Source: an uncultured Leptospiraceae bacterium (GTDB lineage Bacteria; Spirochaetota; Leptospiria; Leptospirales; Leptospiraceae). Taken from it: DNA of 5,913 nt. Each line of letters starts with the position of its first letter. The stretch's first letter is position 1. Both the position numbers and the translations under genes were made by a program. The stretch covers positions 1 through 5,913 of the forward strand of contig CALDSP010000134.1 in the NCBI GenBank assembly GCA_937924465.1. Direction: 5' to 3'. Shown here piece after piece: positions 1-5,078 of this stretch. Below the pieces are notes generated by a model. The model had not been told where the DNA came from. It worked only from the letters and a program-made list of their open reading frames with translations, and searched no databases.

Positions 1-190
1 ATTTCTTCAAAATATCCAAGAGATCTCTAAAAATGACCTAGAATTAGTAAGCTACCTTGCAAATATCACTGACTCAGACGGAAAACTGATAAAACTAGGA
101 AAAACAAAAACAGCTCATAAAAATAACTTACAATGGTTTGAATATAAAAATAAAGAATACGCAACGGGGCTTGGGCTTTTAAAGGAATAA
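1..190 (+). CDS. 3' end of an unrecognised protein gene (partial)
   Basis: A reading frame (codons beginning at base 2) is open from the left edge to a TAA at 188-190 and gives the last 62 residues of a protein. The tail is hydrophilic and Lys/Asn-rich (it includes ANITDSDGKLIKLGKTKT) and ends in ATGLGLLKE. I see no membrane segment, cysteine motif or recognisable catalytic signature, and I do not recognise the family. The codon choice (A/T-ending codons) matches the neighbouring genes, and the gene runs in the same direction as thyX, 56 bases upstream of it. It could be co-transcribed with thyX, but nothing here proves that. The open frame could in principle be chance, but 62 codons without a stop in such AT-rich DNA, followed by a short intergenic gap, favours a real gene. 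Confidence 0.55.
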   Translation, partial: FLQNIQEISKNDLELVSYLANITDSDGKLIKLGKTKTAHKNNLQWFEYKNKEYATGLGLLKE

Positions 191-214
191 AAACAAATTT
201 ACTTGAAGTTAAGT

Positions 215-220
215 TATAAA
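215..220 (+). promoter_or_regulatory. Possible -10 element for thyX
   Basis: TATAAA lies 26 bases before the thyX ATG in the 56-base gap after the upstream gene. No good -35 hexamer sits 16-18 bases before it. A TTGAAG at 203-208 is too close to pair with it. In DNA this AT-rich such a hexamer is expected by chance, so this is a weak candidate, and thyX may instead be read through from the upstream gene. Confidence 0.2.
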
Positions 221-246
221 ATCTTGGTTGTAAAAAGATTAGTAAA

Positions 247-1170
247 ATGTACCAAGAATTTGAAAAAATGAATCGTGTGTCGGTTCCTTCTTTAGATGAA
301 ATCTTAGGTAAACCATTTAAAGTTTTGGATGATGGATTTGTTCGTGTCATTGATTATATGGGTGGAGATGAATCTATTGTCCAAGCGGCTAGGGTTTCTT
401 ACGGAAAGGGAACCAAAAAAGTAAATGAAGATAGAGGACTCATTCGTTATTTATTACGCCATAAACACACTACCCCTTTTGAGATGTGTGAAATTAAACT
501 TCACGTACGCGTTCCAATGGACGTTTGGCGACAGTGGATTCGTCATAGAACTGCAAATGTCAATGAATATTCTACACGTTACTCTATTGCTATTGATTCC
601 ATGCACAAAACCAATCCAAGTCAGTGGCGTATGCAATCAAAAACGAACAGACAAGGAAGTGAGGGTTTTCTCCCTACAAAAGAAGGATTTATACTTTCCA
701 AAGAAGAAGAAGAATTTCAAACCTTAGCATTTAATTTATATCAATCCAGAATTGAAAAAAACATAGCAAGAGAACAAGCTAGAAAAGACCTACCTTTATC
801 TACTTATACAGAAGCGTACTGGAAAATTGATTTGCATAATTTATTCCATTTTCTTGCACTTAGAATGGATTCGCATGCTCAATTAGAAATTCAACAGTAT
901 GCAAAAACCATTGGAAGAGAAATAGTCCAACGTTGGTGTCCTCTCGCTTGGGAAGCTTTTTTAGATTACAATTTTTATAGTGAATCTTTAAGTAGAATAG
1001 AACAAGAAATTTTAGCCTTAATTGTTTCTCAAAATCCAGAACATGCAAAATTACGTTTAGAAGAATTAGGACTTTTAAGTTACGATGAAAATCAACAACC
1101 CAAGCCAAATAGAGAAAGAGAAGAACTAGAAGAAAAGCTCAAAAAGTGGGGATTTCCTATTCCTTGGTAA
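247..1170 (+). CDS. thyX: Flavin-dependent thymidylate synthase ThyX
   Basis: ThyX makes dTMP from dUMP using methylenetetrahydrofolate as carbon donor and FAD/NADPH as reductant. It acts in the cytoplasm as a homotetramer and replaces ThyA in organisms lacking it. The 307-residue product carries the signature RHRx7S as RHRTANVNEYS (residues 99-109), followed by TRYS. Upstream is RHKHTTPFEM (71-80), part of the FAD/dUMP pocket. Downstream are AREQARKDLPLSTYTE (174-189) and NLFHFLALRMDSHAQLEI (198-215), the latter holding the nucleotide-binding Arg. All core motifs are intact, so activity is expected. After the core ends near residue 238 there is a further tail of about 70 residues ending in a charged helix and GFPIPW. 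This long form resembles alphaproteobacterial and rickettsial ThyX rather than the roughly 220-residue Thermotoga type. The start at 247 lacks a clear Shine-Dalgarno. The Met at 268 (MNRVSVPSLDE) is an alternative start that keeps the whole conserved region. Confidence 0.96.
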   Translation: MYQEFEKMNRVSVPSLDEILGKPFKVLDDGFVRVIDYMGGDESIVQAARVSYGKGTKKVNEDRGLIRYLLRHKHTTPFEMCEIKLHVRVPMDVWRQWIRHRTANVNEYSTRYSIAIDSMHKTNPSQWRMQSKTNRQGSEGFLPTKEGFILSKEEEEFQTLAFNLYQSRIEKNIAREQARKDLPLSTYTEAYWKIDLHNLFHFLALRMDSHAQLEIQQYAKTIGREIVQRWCPLAWEAFLDYNFYSESLSRIEQEILALIVSQNPEHAKLRLEELGLLSYDENQQPKPNREREELEEKLKKWGFPIPW

Positions 1171-1218
1171 ATTTCTTCTCATTCCCAATTAAATTGTTGA
1201 CGTTGGGTGAAAAAAAGA
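1171..1218. other. Convergent intergenic gap with a weak hairpin
   Basis: This gap separates the stops of thyX and the lysozyme-like gene. CCCAA (1184-1188) can pair with TTGGG (1203-1207) around a 14-base loop, and the stem can be extended by TCA/TGA across a two-base bulge. On the plus strand the hairpin is followed by seven A residues, not T. On the minus strand the T run comes before the hairpin. It is therefore not a canonical intrinsic terminator in either direction, though it might act as a 3'-end processing or RNA-stability structure. Confidence 0.25.
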
Positions 1219-1890
1219 TTAATCAAAAAGATAATATCCTGTAGTGTAAAGTTCTACCGTTTGACGATTTCTTCTTTGTAAACCGGGTAAATAATTTTTA
1301 TCACTTTTTGGTTTGTAAAGAATAAACTTTAGTAACTCTTTTTCTTTTTGCTCATTTAGAAGATTATAAAAATTTAATACGTCTGGATTGAGGGGATTGG
1401 GACCACGCCAAAATAAATAAATAATGATTGCATCTATTTGGTGTTGTTTAAGAGGAACGACTATATTTTCTTTCATAAAATTGACAACATTTTCTATGTC
1501 CTTTCGAAAAAGACTATCTATATATTTTCGTTTTTTGTCCTCACTTAAAAACCGAGTTGGAGGATAGAGTTTTCTTTCTCCCGATTCTGAAATATCCTCA
1601 AATCCAAAATTAGTTCGTAAAAATTCTTCTTCATTTTCTTGAACTAAATGCCCATAACCAAAGATTAAATTCATGTTGTTATCATAATATACGTAAGTTC
1701 TGTAGCCCTCTAAAATTTTTAATGCCTCTACTGCTTTTTCACTTGCTTTGAAATTAGCAGGTTGTATGAGCTCTTGGTTTGCAGATAAATGAAAAGAAGT
1801 AATCAAAAATAATAAAATTTGTATCCATTTCATGATTCCATTTTGAAAAAGTATTTTAAAAAACAAGTTTTTATTCTTCAAAACTTTCAT
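1219..1890 (-). CDS. Secreted GH24 (T4-type) lysozyme-like protein
   Basis: GH24 enzymes cleave the MurNAc-GlcNAc bond of peptidoglycan. The 223-residue product aligns without gaps to the T4 lysozyme active-site segment. LKILEGYR supplies the catalytic Glu (E61, T4 E11), YYDN supplies the Asp (D70, T4 D20), and FGYGHL (77-82) is the family glycine/histidine motif (H81, T4 H31). The third catalytic position, Thr26 in T4, is Ile (I76, codon ATC). Near the C-terminus PGLQRRNRQTVEL (202-214) matches the GLxxRRxxE motif of the family. The usual FNxG turn reads FWRG (160-163). An N-terminal Lys-rich stretch and hydrophobic segment ending HLSA-NQ (about residue 38) form a signal peptide without a lipobox Cys. 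The start at 1890 overlaps the upstream stop as ATGA, with GAGG four bases before it. Met20 (1833) would give a more classical 18-residue signal peptide. Activity is plausible but uncertain because of the Ile. Confidence 0.82.
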   Translation of the reverse strand: MKVLKNKNLFFKILFQNGIMKWIQILLFLITSFHLSANQELIQPANFKASEKAVEALKILEGYRTYVYYDNNMNLIFGYGHLVQENEEEFLRTNFGFEDISESGERKLYPPTRFLSEDKKRKYIDSLFRKDIENVVNFMKENIVVPLKQHQIDAIIIYLFWRGPNPLNPDVLNFYNLLNEQKEKELLKFILYKPKSDKNYLPGLQRRNRQTVELYTTGYYLFD

Positions 1891-1898
1891 TCATCCTC
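1887..1898 (-). promoter_or_regulatory. ATGA stop/start overlap with GAGG ribosome binding site
   Basis: The upstream gene ends GAA TGA and the downstream gene starts at the ATG formed within it, a 4-base ATGA overlap (1887-1890). A GAGG Shine-Dalgarno (1895-1898) lies four bases before the ATG and is formed by the Asp/Glu codons of the upstream acidic tail. This layout is typical of translational coupling and is the main support for the 1890 start. Confidence 0.6.
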
Positions 1899-3353
1899 AT
1901 CTTCATCATAAAACTCTGAGTCTTGAGGGGGAATTTCTTTCTTATTTGGAATAATTTCTTTTTTTGCAGGAGGAGTATTATCTATTTCTTCTTCGCTATC
2001 TTCATCATAATTTTCTGATTCATCGGAAAGAGTAGTTACCTTTTTTTGGGGAGATAGCTTTTGTTTAGCAGGAGGAACTAAATTGAGAATTTCAATTTTA
2101 GGACCAAAAACCCACCCTTTCAAAATTTGATTTTTTACAGAATTTTCTGAAGGAGGAATAAACTGAATCAAATAATACCTATCCTCCATGATTTCTTGAT
2201 ACATTTTTGCCTTGTAAAGTTTTTCAGTGGCTTTCCGAATTTTAGCAATATCCCCTTTTTTTAAAATTGCCACCTTCTCTGCACTTGCTTTATGAAATTT
2301 ACGAATAGTAGCCGTGTTTGTTTTCACAATAGCATAGTTTCCAAAAGCGCGCCTCAAATAGAGTTCTTTTTGTATCATTCCTTGGTAGTTCTCATTCTTG
2401 GAAAGGTTCATAATTTTGATTAAAGCCAAAGTTGTAGCTAAATTTTTTTTCTGTGATAAAGCATGGATAATGTCAGGTTCCATGTTTGGACTTGTTTCAT
2501 AATAACGAAGTAAGAAATTCGTTGTAGAAGATACTTTTGAAATCCCTAAAGCCAAAATTGCTGCCGATTTTATTTCCGTAACTTCAGAATCTAAATATTT
2601 TTTAAACAATTCTATATCTTCTTTTCTAGAAAAATACCCAAGCCCAATTAAACTTGCTGCTACAATAGAGTGATCAGGAGAAGTCAAGCCTTGTTTTATG
2701 AGAATTTCCCTTCCAATACTACTTCTTGTCTTTCCCAAACCTTTATAAGAAGCAATACGAATATCAACATCTGTAGACTTTGTTCCATTGATAAAGTACT
2801 TCAAAGATTGTCTATGTCCTATTTTTTCAATTGCTTGATAAGCTTCTTGGCGAACCTGATAGCCATCTGTGTCAATTGCTTTGTGTAAACTCCTAAGTCC
2901 ACGACCCAACTTTCCCAAACTCTTAGCAGCACGAGCCCTCACCTCTGGAATGGGATGTGAGAGAAGATAGCGAGATATCTGCCGAACTGCAGAAGGTGTA
3001 GCTTTTTCCTCTAATATTTCTAAGTTTTTTAGACCTTCAATAGTCATTTCTTTTCTTTTCTCAGGAGAAATTTCAGATTCGATTTTTTTCAAATCAGAAT
3101 TACTGGAAGGAATTCCGGGTCGGCTGGAACTTTTTGTCCCCTTTGATCTACCTTTTTCTTCTCCTAGGTGTCCTGCACTCAATTCCTCTTCTTCTGATTC
3201 GTCTTCATAATCTGTTTCTTCAGTAGGATTTTTGGTTACAAGGACTGAATTTTTATTTGAATTTTTAGAATGAAATACAGATTTTGTAATTAAATCTTCA
3301 TTAGAAAATAAGGGGAGAAGAAGTATAAATTTCGTTATTAAAAAAAACCTCAT
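1887..3353 (-). CDS. Exported HEAT-repeat protein with C-terminal SH3b-like domain and acidic tails
   Basis: I do not recognise a named gene. The 488-residue product begins with a short signal peptide (MRFFLITKFILLLPLFS), so it is probably periplasmic or cell-surface. A low-complexity acidic/serine segment follows (about 44-90). Five to six HEAT-type helical repeats run from about 103 to 315, shown by recurring PEVRARAAKSLGKLG, YQVRQEAYQAIEKIG, VDIRIASYKGLGK and TEIKSAAILALG. These form a protein-binding solenoid. Residues 340-423 look like a bacterial SH3 domain: TATIRKFHKASAEKVAILKKGD, a region ending YYLIQF, then GWVFGPKIEIL. Such domains often bind peptidoglycan or peptides. The last 60 residues contain two related PPAK...YDED units. 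No catalytic motif is visible. The ATG is preceded by AAAAGG at seven bases and by a good promoter. It is first in an operon with the lysozyme-like gene, suggesting a wall-related scaffold. Confidence 0.85.
   Translation of the reverse strand: MRFFLITKFILLLPLFSNEDLITKSVFHSKNSNKNSVLVTKNPTEETDYEDESEEEELSAGHLGEEKGRSKGTKSSSRPGIPSSNSDLKKIESEISPEKRKEMTIEGLKNLEILEEKATPSAVRQISRYLLSHPIPEVRARAAKSLGKLGRGLRSLHKAIDTDGYQVRQEAYQAIEKIGHRQSLKYFINGTKSTDVDIRIASYKGLGKTRSSIGREILIKQGLTSPDHSIVAASLIGLGYFSRKEDIELFKKYLDSEVTEIKSAAILALGISKVSSTTNFLLRYYETSPNMEPDIIHALSQKKNLATTLALIKIMNLSKNENYQGMIQKELYLRRAFGNYAIVKTNTATIRKFHKASAEKVAILKKGDIAKIRKATEKLYKAKMYQEIMEDRYYLIQFIPPSENSVKNQILKGWVFGPKIEILNLVPPAKQKLSPQKKVTTLSDESENYDEDSEEEIDNTPPAKKEIIPNKKEIPPQDSEFYDEDEDE
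1890..2075 (-). repeat. Two degenerate protein-level repeats in the acidic C-terminal tail
   Basis: Residues 427-456 (PPAKQKLSPQKK, then SENYDEDSEEE) and 461-488 (PPAKKEIIPNKK, then SEFYDEDEDE) share the order PPAK, a basic KK stretch, then Ser-Glu-x-Tyr-Asp-Glu-Asp. They look like an internal duplication of a basic-then-acidic disordered unit. The similarity is clear in protein and weaker in DNA. Confidence 0.55.
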
Positions 3354-3360
3354 AGTTCTA

Positions 3361-3366
3361 CCTTTT
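3361..3366 (-). promoter_or_regulatory. Ribosome binding site of the HEAT/SH3b gene
   Basis: AAAAGG on the minus strand ends seven bases before the ATG at 3353. It is the normal spacing for a Shine-Dalgarno and fixes this start ahead of the signal peptide. Confidence 0.6.
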
Positions 3367-3376
3367 CATGTTTTTT

Positions 3377-3405
3377 CGTATAAATACAACTTACTTGGTT
3401 ATCAA
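3377..3405 (-). promoter_or_regulatory. Sigma70-type promoter of the HEAT/SH3b-lysozyme operon
   Basis: Reading the minus strand, TTGATA (3405-3400) matches five of six -35 consensus bases, a 17-base spacer follows, and TATACG (3382-3377) keeps the TATA of the -10. A transcript would start near 3370 and leave a leader of about 17 bases containing the ribosome binding site. This is the best promoter in the window. It was assigned by eye, without mapped transcription starts. Confidence 0.5.
3379..3385 (+). promoter_or_regulatory. Possible -10 element for hflX
   Basis: TATAAAT lies on the plus strand about 50 bases before the hflX start, in the 81-base divergent region. The -35 position 17 bases upstream (TTCTAC) is poor. 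The element shares bases with the -10 of the opposite promoter, so the two directions may use one partly symmetric site. Confidence 0.3.
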
Positions 3406-3425
3406 AAATTTTTCATTCATTTTTT

Positions 3426-3437
3426 AGGTTTTCTGTG
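3426..3437 (+). promoter_or_regulatory. Ribosome binding site and GTG start of hflX
   Basis: AGG at 3426-3428 is six bases before GTG at 3435-3437. No ATG lies at the start of the conserved N-terminal region, so the GTG with this spacing decides the start. Confidence 0.6.
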
Positions 3438-5075
3438 AGTATAAATAAAGTTTTTGGAAATTTAACAGGTTTAAAACCCAATCAAATTCGGAAATTAGAA
3501 AACCTATCCAACAAAAGGATTCGAGAAGATACCCTCATTAGCATGGATATTGCTAAGACTCTCTCTGAAATTTCCCTAGATATAAATAGACAAGTTGGTC
3601 TACTGATTCAAAGATTTGGTTATATTACACACGTCATTGTAGGAGACAATCGTTCTATAGAAATTCCTCCTTTAGATAGAACCCGTTCTTTGCAAAATCG
3701 ATTGAGAGGATTGCGTTTAGTCCATACTCACTTAAATGAAGAGTCATTAAACGAAGAAGACTTAACTGATTTAGTTCTTTTACGTTTAGACTATATAACT
3801 GCAATCATTCCCGATTCTAATGGAATTCCAAAGTATTTTTATTCAGCCCATATCAATCCAGATATAAATGCTGAAAAATCTTGGGTAATTTTAGAAAGAA
3901 AATCACCGGGTCAATTTCAAAGCAATTTTTCCGAAGAAATTCATGCACTTGAAAATCTAATTGAAAAAAATAGAAGCCAACTAAAGGAAGCTACAAAAAT
4001 CAATAGAGCTTTTTTAATTGGAGTATACTTACCTAATACAACAAAAACAAGATCTATTGAAAGCTCTTTAAGTGAACTCAAAGAACTTTGTAGAACTGCA
4101 GGAGTTTTTGTTGTAGATTCCTTTTATCAAAAAAGACAAAGTTTAGATCCATCTACTGTAATTGGAATTGGAAAATTAAAGGAAATTTTACTCAAAGCTG
4201 TTCAAAAAGATGTCGAGCTTTTAATTTTTGATTTAGAACTTACTCCTGCACAAGCGAAAAAAATTTCAGACTTCTGTGATTTAAAAGTCATTGATAGAAC
4301 TCAACTGATTTTAGATATATTTGCACGTAACGCAAAAAGTAAAGATGGAAAGTTGCAAGTGGAACTTGCTCAACTCAAGTATTTAAAAGGTAGACTCTCT
4401 GAATTAGATGATAACATGTCTCGTTTAACAGGAGGAATTGGAGGAAGAGGACCGGGAGAAACAAAATTAGAAATAGGAAAACGTAGAGTAGAAGAAAAAA
4501 TTTCCCACTTAGAAAAAGAATTAGAAACCATGCGTAAAAGACGAGAAATCAATCGAAAAAAAAGAAACCGAAATGAAATCCCTGTTGTTGCTATTGTTGG
4601 TTACACAAACGCGGGAAAATCTACTTTAATCAATTCTTTAACAAATTCCTCTGTTATAGCAGAAGATAAATTATTTGCAACATTAGACCCAACCACACGT
4701 AGGGTTCGTTTTCCAGAAGAAAGAGAAATTATTTTATCTGATACAGTAGGTTTTATTCATGACTTGCCCCCCGAACTTACAAATGCTTTTAAAGCTACAC
4801 TAGAAGAATTAGGAGATGCTGATCTATTGATTCATGTAATTGATATTTCAAATCCAAATTATATGGAACAAATTCACTCTGTAGAAAAAATTTTACATTC
4901 TTTGAACTTAGAAAAAACTCCAATAATTAAAGTTTACAATAAAATAGATATTGCAGAAAATACAGAACATTTACCTGAAGATGGAATTTTAGTCTCCGCA
5001 ATTCAAAAATCGGGATTTGCACAATTGTTACGTGAAATTGAATCTACCCTTTGGTTACAGAAAGTTATGAACTAA
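3435..5075 (+). CDS. hflX: Ribosome-associated GTPase HflX, long form
   Basis: HflX binds the 50S subunit and splits stalled or hibernating ribosomes using GTP. The 546-residue product has the HflX N-terminal domain from about 190, with DPSTVIGIGKLKEI (238-251), FDLELTPAQ (265-273) and VIDRTQLILDIFA (285-297). The family linker GGIGGRGPGETKLE follows (333-346), then a charged coiled coil (350-380). The G domain has G1 GYTNAGKS (389-396), switch I around LDPTTRR (417-423), G3 DTVGF (436-440), G4 NKID (502-505) and G5 SA (521-522). All GTPase motifs are intact. Compared with E. coli HflX (about 430 residues) it has roughly 160-180 extra N-terminal residues (starting VFGNLTGLKPNQIRKLENL) and lacks a long C-terminal domain. 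I recall this extension in several other phyla, so it is a known long form, not a fusion artefact. Its stop is three bases from the stop of the convergent neighbour. Confidence 0.96.
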   Translation: MSINKVFGNLTGLKPNQIRKLENLSNKRIREDTLISMDIAKTLSEISLDINRQVGLLIQRFGYITHVIVGDNRSIEIPPLDRTRSLQNRLRGLRLVHTHLNEESLNEEDLTDLVLLRLDYITAIIPDSNGIPKYFYSAHINPDINAEKSWVILERKSPGQFQSNFSEEIHALENLIEKNRSQLKEATKINRAFLIGVYLPNTTKTRSIESSLSELKELCRTAGVFVVDSFYQKRQSLDPSTVIGIGKLKEILLKAVQKDVELLIFDLELTPAQAKKISDFCDLKVIDRTQLILDIFARNAKSKDGKLQVELAQLKYLKGRLSELDDNMSRLTGGIGGRGPGETKLEIGKRRVEEKISHLEKELETMRKRREINRKKRNRNEIPVVAIVGYTNAGKSTLINSLTNSSVIAEDKLFATLDPTTRRVRFPEEREIILSDTVGFIHDLPPELTNAFKATLEELGDADLLIHVIDISNPNYMEQIHSVEKILHSLNLEKTPIIKVYNKIDIAENTEHLPEDGILVSAIQKSGFAQLLREIESTLWLQKVMN

Positions 5076-5078
5076 AGT

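Noticed and set aside
66..350. A minus-strand 94-residue frame across the thyX 5' end
   Set aside because: It overlaps both the upstream partial gene and the conserved thyX N-terminus, and its Phe/Leu-rich sequence is what the complement of AT-rich coding DNA gives.
425..727. A 100-residue plus-strand reading frame inside thyX, and minus-strand frames at 454-636 and 860-1108
   Set aside because: They lie wholly within the clearly coding thyX frame, show no domain signature and have no ribosome binding site of note.
1181..1217. Bidirectional intrinsic terminator between thyX and the lysozyme-like gene
   Set aside because: The stem is only five solid pairs with a 14-base loop, and no T run follows it in either direction of transcription.
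1219..1890. Phage endolysin or lysis cassette
   Set aside because: No holin, spanin or structural phage gene is nearby. The partner is a HEAT/SH3b protein, and base composition matches the surrounding chromosome.
2670..2888. A plus-strand 72-residue frame with several Cys residues inside the HEAT gene
   Set aside because: It is antisense to well-formed HEAT repeats, and its Cys codons are not arranged in a known metal or disulfide motif.
3340..3347. Eight-base homopolymer right after the start of the HEAT/SH3b gene as a phase-variation switch
   Set aside because: Runs of seven to eight A or T also occur elsewhere in this gene (2443-2450, 2256-2262) and in hflX (4556-4563), a housekeeping gene. 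They fit Lys/Phe codons in AT-rich DNA.
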